Below are positions 9,983 to 20,059 of a stretch of DNA of 64,000 nucleotides, one piece after another. Position numbers and translations under genes: made by a program. The notes under the pieces were generated by a model that saw only the letters and a program-made list of their open reading frames with translations, searched no databases and was not told where the DNA came from. Location of the stretch: the NCBI RefSeq assembly GCF_000284075.1, contig NC_017042.1, positions 682,001-746,000 of the forward strand, read 5' to 3'. This stretch comes from Rickettsia rhipicephali str. 3-7-female6-CWPP (GTDB taxonomy: Bacteria; Pseudomonadota; Alphaproteobacteria; Rickettsiales; Rickettsiaceae). Each line of letters begins with the position of its first letter. Position 1 is the first letter of the stretch.

Positions 9983-10324
9983 GTAAAAATTATACCAGTA
10001 CTTGTAGATAATATTGAAGTACAAATTGAAAAAATTTATGAAGTATTTGATTTAATAGATAATGAAGGAGCTGATCTTTTGTTATGGGCAGTATCTGATT
10101 GTCTTGCCGAGCTATTAGATCAATATAAAGAATCGTTAACAATTGAATATGTTGATCCTTTGATGCAACTAATTAAAAGGTTTGAAGAGCAAAATACTAT
10201 AATACCCAAAATGCTTAATAATGCTTTAAGCAATATATTATTAATCCTTGAAGATGGATGTAAATCTGAAGAATCAGAACTAATAGAAAATATAATTAAT
10301 AGTTTAATACTCTTGATATGTTAG
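9983..10324 (+). pseudogene. Short helical protein lacking an ATG start
   Basis: An open frame from 9980 to the TAG at 10322 encodes about 113 helical, acidic residues (VDNIEVQIEKIYEVFDLIDN near the start) with no ATG. GTG at 9983 or TTG at 10079 are the only possible starts. It begins 27 bp after a palindromic element, suggesting the 5' end was lost. It ends just before the glycosyltransferase, and its stop codon overlaps the AGGAGG that serves as that gene's ribosome binding site, so the two were probably co-transcribed. Function unknown. Confidence 0.45.
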
Positions 10325-10330
10325 GAGGAC

Positions 10331-11176
10331 ATGCATAGTAATCTTCCAAAAATCTCAATAGTTTTACCAGTTTATAATAGAAAGAAGCTATTACCTTTTG
10401 CTATTGAGAGTTGCCTTAATCAAAGCTTTAAAGACTTTGAGCTTATTATTATTGATGATTGCTCAAAAGATAATAGCGTTATAGTAGCTAGGACATATGC
10501 AGAGCAGGATTCACGTATTAAGGTAATAGTAAATGAGACCAATAAAAGATTACCGGCAAGTCTTAATATTGCTTTTAAAGAGGCCCAGGGGGAGTATTTT
10601 ACTTGGACTTCAGATGATAATCTTTTCCATGAAAATGCTTTAGAAAAAATGGTTAAGATACTTGATAATTCACCTGAGATAGGGCTTGTATATACTGATT
10701 ATACTTTGATCGATGACCACGGTAAAGTAGGAATAAGACTTTATCAAGAACCTCCTGAGTTTTTACCGATTAGAGATTGCGTTGGTGCATGTTTCTTATA
10801 TAGAGCCGATTTAGCAAGGCAAGTAGGTGGATATAATGAAAATATGCAGTTAGTGGATGATTATGAATATTGGCTAAGGTTTGGGCTTGTTACGAAATTT
10901 GCTCATATACCGGAATCTTTATATTTCTACCGAGTACATGATCAAAGCTTAACAATAGAGCGTAAAGTAGAAGCAAAACAGGCAAAAAGAGTTTTAAAAG
11001 AATTATTTAAAGATCAATATATTATTCCTGCTGAGATTAAACCTATAAATGATTTATATAATTGGTTTATTGAAGATAGAAATTTAAGCTCTTATTTTAG
11101 GTTATTTAAAATAATTATTTGTAGTCCGATAATTACTATTTCGTATATTATTAAAAATCTAAGAAGAATAAGGTGA
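10331..11176 (+). CDS. Family 2 glycosyltransferase
   Basis: A GT-A fold glycosyltransferase of 281 residues, likely acting on cell-surface glycan on the cytoplasmic face. The N-terminal SIVLPVYNRKKLL and IIIDDCSKDNS segments bind the nucleotide sugar. A DxD-like acidic pair sits in FTWTSDDNLFHENA, and the acceptor-loop segment is VDDYEYWLRFG. A strong AGGAGG lies only 2 nt before the ATG at 10331, unusually close, so translation may depend on coupling with the preceding frame. Donor and acceptor cannot be inferred. Confidence 0.88.
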   Translation: MHSNLPKISIVLPVYNRKKLLPFAIESCLNQSFKDFELIIIDDCSKDNSVIVARTYAEQDSRIKVIVNETNKRLPASLNIAFKEAQGEYFTWTSDDNLFHENALEKMVKILDNSPEIGLVYTDYTLIDDHGKVGIRLYQEPPEFLPIRDCVGACFLYRADLARQVGGYNENMQLVDDYEYWLRFGLVTKFAHIPESLYFYRVHDQSLTIERKVEAKQAKRVLKELFKDQYIIPAEIKPINDLYNWFIEDRNLSSYFRLFKIIICSPIITISYIIKNLRRIR

Positions 11177-11191
11177 TATTTTAATGCTTTA

Positions 11192-11328
11192 GTGTCATTC
11201 CCGCGAAGGCGGGAATCTAGAAAAAATAACTTTAATATTTATACAAAATACATATTTTTGACAAAATAAACATATAAAAACAAGTTTTTATATGTTTTAC
11301 TGGATTCTCGCTTTTGTGGGAATGACAT
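11192..11328. repeat. RPE-type palindromic element (family A)
   Basis: Arms GTGTCATTCCCGCGAAGGCG and CGCTTTTGTGGGAATGACAT, with the same CATATAAAAACAAGTTTTTATATG core palindrome pattern as the 2783 and 6622 copies. It lies between the glycosyltransferase and uvrD. Confidence 0.8.
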
Positions 11329-11360
11329 AGTAGAGCCATAGTACAACATCCTTAAAACAA

Positions 11361-13322
11361 ATGCAAAATCAAGATTTCATACATACATTAAATTCAGAGC
11401 AGCAAAAAGCAGTTCTTCACACTGAAGGACCGCTTTTATTGCTTGCAGGTGCAGGGACAGGTAAAACAAAGGTACTTACCTCAAGAATAGCTAATATTAT
11501 TCACCAAAATTTAGCCTCACCTCAAAATATTCTAGCCGTTACTTTTACTAATAAAGCTGCTAAAGAAATGGCTGAAAGAGTTAATAGTCTAATTAATTGC
11601 TATGGTCTTAATATAGGCACTTTCCACTCAATGGCAGCTAGGATATTACGTGACCAGATTGAGCATTTAAATCTTGGTTTAAATAATAGATTTACTATTA
11701 TTAGTCATGATGATCAATTAAAACTAGTGAAAGATATAGTAAAGCTAAAAGATATTGATACTAAAAAATATGCTCCTAAATTAATACATATCATAATTTC
11801 TAGATGGAAAGATCAAGGATTATTACCAACTAAACTATCAGTATCAGATACTAATTTACCGCTGCAGAGGGTTGCAAAACTTGTATACGAAGAATATCAG
11901 AAAAATTTACTTATTTCTAATGTTTTAGATTTTGGAGATTTGCTACTTTATAATAATGAGCTTTTTATTAAAAACCCTGAAATACTAAGATATTACCAAG
12001 AAAAATATCGATATATTTTAATCGATGAATATCAAGACACTAACGTTGTCCAGTATTTATGGGCAAGAATACTCGCAAGTTTATATAAAAATATTTGCTG
12101 TGTAGGGGATGATGATCAATCTATTTATGGTTGGCGAGGAGCAGAAGTCGGGAATATATTACGTTTTGAAAAAGATTTTGCAGGTGCAACAATTATTAAA
12201 TTAGAGCAGAATTATAGATCAACTTTGCCAATACTTGCTGCTGCTTCCAATGTTATCAATAATAATAAAAACCGTCACGGTAAAACGTTATGGACGGATA
12301 GGGAAAGCGGTGAAAAGATAAAAATTATCTCTTGTTGGAGTGATAAAGAAGAAGCAAGATATATAGCCGGTGAAATAGATAAGTTAGTGCGAGAAGATCG
12401 GTATAATGCCGGCAATATTGCAATATTAGTACGAGCCGGATTTCAAACAAGAAGTTTTGAGGAAGCGTTTATAAATAGTGCTATGCCTTATAAAATTATA
12501 GGCGGTTTGCGGTTCTATGAACGTATGGAAATAAGAGACGTGCTTGCTTATATCCGTATATCTTTGAATCAAAATGACAATCTAGCACTTGAGCGTATTA
12601 TAAATGTGCCGAAAAGGGCAATAGGTGCAGCTAGCTTAAATAAAATTAGAGTCTATGCACTTGAGCGAAATATTTCTAATTTCGCAGCCATTAAAGAAAT
12701 GCTAGAAATAGGTGAGATTAAAGCAAAATCATATGAAACTCTAAAAGATTTGGTTACTAAAATCGATAATTGGTACGAAAGATTTAGTATAGATGCTCCA
12801 ATAAACGTAGTTAAAACAATACTTGATGATTCCGGTTATCTTGAAATGCTTCAAGAAGAAAAAACCGAAGAAGCCTTAGGTAGAATCGAAAATATTAACG
12901 AAATGCTTAGAGCTATTGCTGAATTTAACGATGTTCATGATTTTATCGAACATTCAAGTTTAGTTATGGAAAATGAAGTGCTTGAAACCAATTACGGTGG
13001 CTCTGTTACTATAATGACCCTGCACGCAGCTAAAGGGCTTGAGTTTGACGTGGTATTTTTACCGGGCTGGGAAGAGGGTGTATTTCCGTCTCAAAGATCT
13101 CTAGACGAAGACGGCGAAAAAGGCTTAGAAGAAGAACGCCGCATTGCTTATGTCGGCATTACGAGAGCCAAAAAAGACCTCTACATTACTCATGCTGAAA
13201 GCAGAAAAATATTTTATGAAATAGTCCGTTCTTACCCTTCAAGATTCATAACCGAAATCCCTGATGAAATTACGATCAGGACCTCTTCTATGAAAAAATA
13301 CAATTCTTTTTATAAGTTTTAA
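11361..13322 (+). CDS. uvrD: UvrD/PcrA-type superfamily 1 DNA helicase
   Basis: ATP-dependent 3'-5' DNA helicase of nucleotide-excision and mismatch repair. The Walker A GAGTGKT is at residues 30-36, motif Ia is [14 protein letters not shown], Walker B is LIDEYQDTN, motif III is [13 protein letters not shown], and the C-terminal motifs are [17 protein letters not shown] and [13 protein letters not shown]. The 653-residue length is slightly shorter than the E. coli protein, lacking much of the variable C-terminal tail. All helicase motifs are intact. Confidence 0.94.
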   Translation: MQNQDFIHTLNSEQQKAVLHTEGPLLLLAGAGTGKTKVLTSRIANIIHQNLASPQNILAVTFTNKAAKEMAERVNSLINCYGLNIGTFHSMAARILRDQIEHLNLGLNNRFTIISHDDQLKLVKDIVKLKDIDTKKYAPKLIHIIISRWKDQGLLPTKLSVSDTNLPLQRVAKLVYEEYQKNLLISNVLDFGDLLLYNNELFIKNPEILRYYQEKYRYILIDEYQDTNVVQYLWARILASLYKNICCVGDDDQSIYGWRGAEVGNILRFEKDFAGATIIKLEQNYRSTLPILAAASNVINNNKNRHGKTLWTDRESGEKIKIISCWSDKEEARYIAGEIDKLVREDRYNAGNIAILVRAGFQTRSFEEAFINSAMPYKIIGGLRFYERMEIRDVLAYIRISLNQNDNLALERIINVPKRAIGAASLNKIRVYALERNISNFAAIKEMLEIGEIKAKSYETLKDLVTKIDNWYERFSIDAPINVVKTILDDSGYLEMLQEEKTEEALGRIENINEMLRAIAEFNDVHDFIEHSSLVMENEVLETNYGGSVTIMTLHAAKGLEFDVVFLPGWEEGVFPSQRSLDEDGEKGLEEERRIAYVGITRAKKDLYITHAESRKIFYEIVRSYPSRFITEIPDEITIRTSSMKKYNSFYKF

Positions 13323-13398
13323 TTAATTTTCATTCATAAATTTTAAATTGGTTTGCATTCTTTAATTTAATTAATAATAATTAATAGAGGAAGTGATA

Positions 13399-14646
13399 TG
13401 GCTAAAGATGCTAATAAACCTGAAGGAAATCGTCAGGCTTTATTAATACGAAACTCGCGTTACAGAAGAATTATATAATAAATTTTTAGACAATATAAGA
13501 AGTAGTATTGATAGTAAATTTAATACTCAAATTAAATTTTTTAAAGATACTGCTGCTCCTCTTAACTATGTTGCCGCTACTAGACAAAATATTTTTACTG
13601 CAATAGAATCGCAGTTTGCTCCTTTTAGTACTAATTATTTACCAAATGATGTAGTTCAATCTTTAACTGACACTATATATAACACTCATGATGAAGTAAC
13701 TAAATTAATTTCGTCGGAAGAGGAAAAAGGAAAATATAGTGTTGCAAATGCTAAAAATGCAGCTGCTTGAAAAGGTTTTGCCATAGATTTAAGTAAGTCT
13801 CAAGTAGAGCAGATGAACGACGAAAAACGTAATGGTTTAAGCGAAGATGAAGTGATGGATATTAAAAAACCATTAAAAAAAGTTATGTTAGAATTAGCTA
13901 ACCAAACAATATCTAAAGAACAATATAGAGAGAAATTAATAGATAAAACATTAGATAACCTTAAAGAAAATGTTTCAGAAACAACATTAGGTAACTACAG
14001 AAAATTTCTTACTAAAAATACTACTCCTAAACTTGATAAACAAGAGCAAATTAATGATCCAAAACAAGTAGCAACATTAACACAAGCAGCATTAAAAATA
14101 GCTGAATTTTTTAAAATTACTTTTCAAACAAATGAAAAAGAAGCAAAAGCTTTATCGTCTATTAATGAGTTAGGAGTAAATGAGCCTATAATATAATTAA
14201 AACTTTATATTACCAGCGATAAGTAAACTACCGCCTGAAAAAATGATAGAGCAAGGTAAAGAAATTATCAAGAATTTTGCCCCATTACTTGAGAGCAGCA
14301 ATCCTGCACTTGTTAACGGTACTAAAAGAGTATTAGCAGAGTTAAATCCTGGATATTTACGGAACATGGATGGGGAGAAAGTATAGCATTAGAATTACAA
14401 AGAGTAACCAAACCTAAGCTATGGCAAAGAATAGTAGCAGTTTTTACCGGTACGGATTATGCTCAAAAAAGTATAGATAAAGCATTTGCTAACTTTGAAA
14501 AAAGTAATAGTCTACATATAGAAACGAAAAATTTGTCGGAAGAACTACAAAGAGAAAAACAATCACCAAATATTGTAAAGCAAAATAAAACAATATCCCA
14601 AGGCTATATAAGTCTTCTATATCACAACCCCTATATCTCATGTTGA
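13399..14646 (+). pseudogene. Broken paralogue of the 14786 helical protein
   Basis: From the ATG at 13399 only 29 codons are open. Coding then resumes in shifted frames: 13464-13770 to a TGA, 13813-14196 to a stop, and about 14390-14646. The last fragment (KLWQRIVAVFTGTDY) parallels LWEKFKQIFTGRNYLEERL in the intact neighbour at 14786, and the middle one (ISKEQYREKLIDKTLDNL) parallels IPKEQYAQAVKDQAIEIL, so this is a degraded tandem paralogue. A 25-bp scar identical to an IS end sits inside it at 13438. The function of the family is unknown. Confidence 0.7.
13438..13462. mobile_element. 25-bp scar matching the end of the IS at 29474-30634
   Basis: These 25 bases are identical to the complement of the left arm end of the IS982-family element (about 29479-29503), and differ by one base from the right arm end. 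It lies inside the broken helical-protein gene, at the point where its first frame fails, and so looks like the relic of an insertion or of arm-mediated recombination. Confidence 0.6.
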
Positions 14647-14785
14647 AAACCTTAATAAAAGTAGAGAGAGTGGGCAACAGTCAGGGCGTAGTAAGTAGTG
14701 ATTTATATGATAATATAGTTGCGAATTTTTAAAAAGTTTGATAATTTTAGTTCATTATATCAAATAACTTAATAATGAGTATTAT

Positions 14786-16138
14786 ATGGTAAAGATTATA
14801 ACTAATATAGATAATACTATTAAAAAAAACGATGAAGTGACTGAGATATTGGCTGCAGTAAAAGCTAAAATAGTGGATATAAAAAACGTAGATAGTAGAT
14901 TAGATACTTTGAATAAAAATATTGTTACTCCCGATCCTATTCAACAATATTTACAATCTGAAGAATATATCACTAGTACGCTTGAAGTACTTGCCAGTAA
15001 AATTATTAGTGAAGTTGTAGAAAATAAAGATATACAAAAATTAGTAGATAACTTGCATATCAATTTAGGACAAGATACAAAACTAATACCTAGTGCAGCA
15101 GATAAGCTAAAGTTTGATGTCGCAAGGGCTGAAGCAGCACTTAAGGGTTTTGTACTTCCTCTAAATAAAGGAGGACCTTTTGATGAATTATCATTGATGG
15201 GTATAGAAGATGAAGAAGAAATCTTTGCCAATCCTATAAGAGCAACTAAAGAAGCATTAATAGCCGTAAGCGGAAAGTCTATACCTAAAGAGCAATATGC
15301 ACAGGCTGTAAAAGATCAAGCTATAGAAATCTTAAAACAAGATCCTAAAAACACTCCAGACAAACTTGAGAAATATGAAAAATTTATTATTCAAGGAGAT
15401 AAAAACCAGAAATTTAATGAAGATAGTAAGCAGTTTATCCCAAGAGTAAATCAATTATCTCAAGTGGAATTTAAGGCATTACAAAAGGCAGCCACTTATA
15501 CGGTGCAGCAGATTAGTAATAGATTAGAACAAAATCATAAAATTAGTAAGCAATTAGAACAAACTATTATAATTACTAACTCATCAGGCATAAAGAATCC
15601 TGAAATAATAAGGGAATTAAATAAATTAGATTCTACTTATCTAACGGAAAATAGTACTAAAATAGCCACTGAATTAAAAGATATTAATGATAGAGGTACT
15701 TCTTTATGGGAAAAATTTAAGCAGATATTTACAGGTAGAAACTATTTGGAAGAAAGATTAGGAAAAGTTGTAGATAAATATATTACTCTGAGTGATAGAT
15801 ATGTAGTGAAGACAATTAATGATAAAATCTTTTCAAACGCTTTAACAAATCCTGAAATTACTGCAGGTCTAACAAAATTTTTAAATGAAAATAAAGATAA
15901 ATTAGCAACTAATCCTGAATTTAAAAATTTAATTCCTGTTACGGGTGAGCCTATTATAGTTCAACCGCAACAAGTTAATAATTTTAATTTAGCGGAACTC
16001 AGAAAAATCAATCCAATAGCATTTGATAAAACCATATTTGAAGATTCAATAAAACTAAGAAGTTCTAATATAAAACCTCCGCAAATCACTCCTAATACTT
16101 CTACTAAAAATCAAGAAGCAGTAAGAAGAAAGGGTTAA
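14786..16138 (+). CDS. Rickettsial alpha-helical protein of unknown function
   Basis: A 450-residue, lysine/glutamate-rich, almost wholly helical protein with no signal peptide and no membrane segment. Sequence such as AAVKAKIVDIKNVDSRLDTL near the N-terminus suggests coiled coil. An IPKEQYAQAVKDQ segment at about 168-180 and LWEKFKQIFTGRNYLEERL at about 311-329 are shared with the broken gene just upstream, so a tandem duplication is likely. I recognise no enzyme motif. A secreted or cytoskeleton-interacting role is possible in this genus, but nothing here proves it. Confidence 0.7.
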   Translation: MVKIITNIDNTIKKNDEVTEILAAVKAKIVDIKNVDSRLDTLNKNIVTPDPIQQYLQSEEYITSTLEVLASKIISEVVENKDIQKLVDNLHINLGQDTKLIPSAADKLKFDVARAEAALKGFVLPLNKGGPFDELSLMGIEDEEEIFANPIRATKEALIAVSGKSIPKEQYAQAVKDQAIEILKQDPKNTPDKLEKYEKFIIQGDKNQKFNEDSKQFIPRVNQLSQVEFKALQKAATYTVQQISNRLEQNHKISKQLEQTIIITNSSGIKNPEIIRELNKLDSTYLTENSTKIATELKDINDRGTSLWEKFKQIFTGRNYLEERLGKVVDKYITLSDRYVVKTINDKIFSNALTNPEITAGLTKFLNENKDKLATNPEFKNLIPVTGEPIIVQPQQVNNFNLAELRKINPIAFDKTIFEDSIKLRSSNIKPPQITPNTSTKNQEAVRRKG

Positions 16139-16190
16139 ATTTTAATATAACTTCATCATTGTGAGGAGACTTTGTTACATTGCTTCTATT

Positions 16191-16343
16191 TCATTCCCGC
16201 GAAAGCGGGAATCTAGATTTTTTATTGTTACCCCGTGGCGTGACCACGGGGTCTTGTATCACCAGCTGAGTCCTAAGATACCGTGATCAAGTCGCGGTAT
16301 GACATTAAAGGTTACTAGATTGCTGCTTTCGCAGAAATGACAT
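16191..16343. repeat. Nested palindromic repeats (family B inside family A)
   Basis: The outer family A arms are TCATTCCCGCGAAAGCGGGA (16191) and TGCTTTCGCAGAAATGACAT (to 16343). Inside, at about 16227-16304, sits a family B unit with CCCCGTGGCGTGACCACGGGG and ACCGTGATCAAGTCGCGGTATGACA. The right outer arm overlaps the 3' end of the dehydratase-like gene and encodes its last residues. Confidence 0.75.
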
Positions 16344-17346
16344 CAGAACATAAAGATTTAGGTGAGATGCTTAAATACTCCTCTTTCCATAATTCATTAT
16401 AAAGAATAGGATCGATATTACCGCCTGAGATTAGTACTAGTAATTTTTGAGGTTTGGATTGTGTTTTTAAAAAATTTACCACTGAAACCATATTTATACT
16501 ACTTGACGGCTCGCATATTACTTTAAGTAAATGAGTAAGCCACGCCGTCCAGTAACATATTTCATATTCTTCTGCTAAATAAAAATCATCAAGTTTTTTC
16601 AGATATTCAAATGTACGAGCTGATACACTCAAGGTTTTAAGACCGTCCGCAATAGTATTCGGAGCATAGTTAAATTTATATGTTTTATTATCTTTAACAG
16701 ATAAATAAGCATCATTGGCATTTACAGGTTCTGAACCTATTAACAAGCTTGTTGGTGATATTAATTCCTTGGCAAGATATGCGCCGGAAATTAAACCACC
16801 GCCGCCGCAAGAGGCAAAAATAGCATCAGGACTAAAACCTAGCTGCTGTAATGCTTCATAGCATAACGTGCCTGCTCCTGCTATTGTAAAATCACTATCG
16901 GAAGGATGCATATAGTAAAATCCTTGCCTTTTATCTTCTTTTGCTTTTTCTTCCGCTTCTTGTCGAGTATATGTATATATAACTTCACCGCCGTAATAAA
17001 GAGCTGCTTGCTGTTTTACTTTTGAAGTATTTAACGGTAAATAAATCCTTGTTTTAATACCGAATAATTTACTCGCATAAGCAAGACCGATTCCATGGTT
17101 ACCCGTACTATAACCGACTATTTTATCAGGTAATTTTCCTTGCTCTTTTAATTCTAGTAAATGATTTAACACGCCTCTAACTTTAAATGCACCGGTTTTT
17201 TGTAATGATTCAACCTTAAAAAAAATCTCATGACCGAGCATCTCATTTAAGATTTCAGAGTGAACGATCGGAGTTAAATGTAGATATTGTTTTATTCTAT
17301 TATGTGCGGCTGCTACATTTTGAGGAGGTTGTAATAATAAATTCAT
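16315..17346 (-). CDS. Threonine dehydratase-like PLP enzyme
   Basis: A fold-type II pyridoxal-phosphate enzyme of the threonine dehydratase/serine racemase group (343 residues, no C-terminal ACT domain, so catabolic-type length). The PLP lysine is K55 in GAFKVRG, the substrate loop is STGNHG at 80-85, and the phosphate cradle is the glycine run CGGGGLISG at 180-188. It would deaminate threonine or serine to a 2-oxo acid. The last roughly ten residues (DVISAKAAI) are encoded by a palindromic repeat arm, so the native C-terminus is altered. Substrate specificity among the group is uncertain. Confidence 0.82.
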   Translation of the reverse strand: MNLLLQPPQNVAAAHNRIKQYLHLTPIVHSEILNEMLGHEIFFKVESLQKTGAFKVRGVLNHLLELKEQGKLPDKIVGYSTGNHGIGLAYASKLFGIKTRIYLPLNTSKVKQQAALYYGGEVIYTYTRQEAEEKAKEDKRQGFYYMHPSDSDFTIAGAGTLCYEALQQLGFSPDAIFASCGGGGLISGAYLAKELISPTSLLIGSEPVNANDAYLSVKDNKTYKFNYAPNTIADGLKTLSVSARTFEYLKKLDDFYLAEEYEICYWTAWLTHLLKVICEPSSSINMVSVVNFLKTQSKPQKLLVLISGGNIDPILYNELWKEEYLSISPKSLCSDVISAKAAI

Positions 17347-17431
17347 AAATATAATTAATAATGGTAGCTTGAAATCAGGTTGATACTATATTATATAGTT
17401 AATAATTAGAAATTTTAAAAGGTTTTAATTG

Positions 17432-19768
17432 ATGAATAAAAAATCCCTTCCGTTAATGGCACTGAGAGATATAGTAGTATTCCCGGGAGTAATTGCTCCT
17501 ATTTTTGTGGGTAGGCAAAAATCGCTGCAAGCACTCTCTCATACTACCATTTCCGAAGAAGATAATAGTAAATATATTTTAGTAACTTTACAGAAAAAAT
17601 TTGATCAAGAAAACCCTAGTACACACGAACTTTATAACACAGCTATACTTGCCAAGATTATCCAAATAGTGAAGCTGCCTAATAATACGGCAAAAATCTT
17701 AATAGAAGCAGTAGCAAGAGTAAAGCTAAGCAATATCAAAGGCGAGGAAGCTTTTGAAGCAAATTACGAAATTATTCCGGATGAAGAAATATTGGACGTT
17801 AATAACATGCGTTCACTCGTTGATAATGCAGTACAACTATTTAGTAAATATGCGATTAATGATAAGAAAGTTAATGCAGAAATTATTGAAACTATCAATA
17901 AAGCAATAAGTAATAGCACTAATTTCATAAATATTATAAATATATTAGCCTCACATTTGATAACTTCACTTGAGGCAAAACAGCATTTATTAGAAGAAAC
18001 TAGTCCTTTTAAGCGTATCACTACGGTTATTAGTACGCTTACTTCCAATATAATAAATTCAGAAACCGAGCAGGCATTGCAGCAAAGAGTAAGAAAGCAA
18101 ATCGAAAAAACGCAGCGTGATTATTATCTGCACGAACAAATGAAAGCTATTCAAAAAGAGCTTGATGAAGATAAATCAGAACTTGCCGATATTGAGAAAA
18201 AAATTAAAAGTTTAAAATTATCAAAAGAAGCAAAAGAAAAAGCTGAGGCTGAACTTAAGAAACTCCGTACCATGAATCAAATGTCAGCGGAGTCGGGAGT
18301 AACGCGTAACTATCTTGAGACATTGCTTAGCCTGCCTTGGGGTAAGTATGATAATAGCAAAATAGATATTAACCAAGCAGAGCAAATTTTAAATCGTGAC
18401 CATTTTGGACTCGAAAAAGTTAAAGAACGAATTATAGAATATTTAGCGGTATTACAGCGTTCAAGTAAAATTAGAGGACCTATATTATGTTTAATAGGTC
18501 CGCCAGGGGTCGGTAAAACTTCACTTGTAAAATCTATTGCCGAAGGAATGGGCAGAAAATATACTAAACTTGCGCTCGGTGGTGTTAGAGACGAAGCAGA
18601 AATCAGAGGGCATAGAAAAACTTACCTTGGATCAATGCCCGGTAAAATTTTAGGTCAACTTAAGAAAGTTAAGACTAGTAATCCTGTAATGCTGCTTGAT
18701 GAAATCGATAAAATGAGTTCTGATTTTAGAGGTGATCCGGCATCCGCTTTGCTTGAGGTATTAGACCCTGAGCAGAATAGTCACTTTGTTGATCATTATC
18801 TAGAAGTAGAATATGATCTATCAAATGTAATATTTATTGCTACTGCTAACTCTCATGATGTACCTAGAGCTTTAAGTGATAGAATGGAAAAAATATATAT
18901 TTCCGGTTATGTAGAGGAAGCAAAGCTCCAAATTGCCAGAAATTATTTAGTTCCAAAACAATTTAAAATGCATAAAATCAAAAAAGATGAAATTACTATA
19001 TCCGAGACGGCAATTTTGGATTTAATTAGATATTATACCAAGGAATCAGGTGTAAGAGCTTTAGAGCGTGAAATAGGGGCATTAACTAGAAAAGCATTAA
19101 AGCAGATTTTAGCAGATAAAAGTGTTAAGCATATCGCCATAGATAGTAATAATCTTGAAGAATTTTTAGGAGTTAAGAAATATAATTTCGGGCTTGCCGA
19201 GAAAGAAGATCAAATAGGAAGTACCACGGGACTGGCTTACACTGAAGTAGGCGGAGAGCTTTTAACTATAGAGGCTTTAGCATTTCCAGGGAAAGGTGAA
19301 ATAAAGACCACCGGGAAACTCGGTGATGTTATGAAAGAATCGGCAATGGCTGCCTATAGTTGTTTTAGAAGCAGAGCAACAAATTTTGGATTAAGGTACG
19401 ACAATTATAAAGATTTTGATATTCACATTCACGTACCGGCCGGGGCTATCCCAAAAGATGGACCGTCTGCTGGCTGTGCTTTGTTTACGACTATTGTTTC
19501 GTTGATGACTAAAATACCCGTACATCGTACTGTAGCAATGACCGGTGAAATTACTTTAAGAGGCAATGTTTTACCTATAGGTGGTCTTAAAGAGAAGTTA
19601 CTTGCTGCAAGTAGGGGAGGTATTAAAACCGTGTTGATTCCTGAAGAGAATGTCAAAGATTTGAAAGATATGCCGCCGAATATAAAAGAAAGCCTAGAAA
19701 TTATATCTGTATCAAATATTGATCAAGTACTTAAGCATGCTTTGGTAGAAACACCGATAAATAAATAG
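17432..19768 (+). CDS. lon: ATP-dependent protease Lon
   Basis: Cytosolic AAA+ serine protease degrading misfolded and regulatory proteins. The order is an N-terminal substrate-binding domain, a coiled coil (about 215-275), Walker A GPPGVGKTS at about 356, Walker B MLLDEIDKMS, then the protease domain with catalytic Ser in DGPSAG at about 679 and the Lys region GGLKEKLLAASRGG at about 716-729. At 778 residues it is full length. The ATG at 17432 is preferred to the TTG just before it. It is divergent from the dehydratase-like gene across about 85 bp. Confidence 0.96.
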   Translation: MNKKSLPLMALRDIVVFPGVIAPIFVGRQKSLQALSHTTISEEDNSKYILVTLQKKFDQENPSTHELYNTAILAKIIQIVKLPNNTAKILIEAVARVKLSNIKGEEAFEANYEIIPDEEILDVNNMRSLVDNAVQLFSKYAINDKKVNAEIIETINKAISNSTNFINIINILASHLITSLEAKQHLLEETSPFKRITTVISTLTSNIINSETEQALQQRVRKQIEKTQRDYYLHEQMKAIQKELDEDKSELADIEKKIKSLKLSKEAKEKAEAELKKLRTMNQMSAESGVTRNYLETLLSLPWGKYDNSKIDINQAEQILNRDHFGLEKVKERIIEYLAVLQRSSKIRGPILCLIGPPGVGKTSLVKSIAEGMGRKYTKLALGGVRDEAEIRGHRKTYLGSMPGKILGQLKKVKTSNPVMLLDEIDKMSSDFRGDPASALLEVLDPEQNSHFVDHYLEVEYDLSNVIFIATANSHDVPRALSDRMEKIYISGYVEEAKLQIARNYLVPKQFKMHKIKKDEITISETAILDLIRYYTKESGVRALEREIGALTRKALKQILADKSVKHIAIDSNNLEEFLGVKKYNFGLAEKEDQIGSTTGLAYTEVGGELLTIEALAFPGKGEIKTTGKLGDVMKESAMAAYSCFRSRATNFGLRYDNYKDFDIHIHVPAGAIPKDGPSAGCALFTTIVSLMTKIPVHRTVAMTGEITLRGNVLPIGGLKEKLLAASRGGIKTVLIPEENVKDLKDMPPNIKESLEIISVSNIDQVLKHALVETPINK

Positions 19769-19976
19769 AGATTTGTTAAAAAATAACATATATTATATTA
19801 AATTAATGCAAGCTATAGTAAAGTAATTCTTTTTGACTTTTCAATCAAAATGCGATTTTTCTTGCTTAATTCCTGACTATCTTGAACTCGCCTATTATTT
19901 ATAGGCTTTCTTCCTTACGCTTGTCACTAAATTGGGCTGAATTGACTATATTGTTGCGTGGATCAATTTCACCTCT

Positions 19977-20053
19977 GTCATCACAGGATCCAGTTAAAAA
20001 TACTAATAATTTTAGTATTTTTTATTGTTTTTATGGACCCCATGGGGGTGACA
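19977..20053. repeat. Degenerate RPE-type repeat (family B)
   Basis: GTCATCACAGGATCCAGTTAAAAATACTA-type sequence leading to ATGGACCCCATGGGGGTGACA. It resembles the family B units at 16227 and 62375. Just upstream (19880-19960) is a further repeat-like segment with CCTATTATTTATAGGC that I could not assign. Confidence 0.5.
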
Positions 20054-20059
20054 CAGTAA

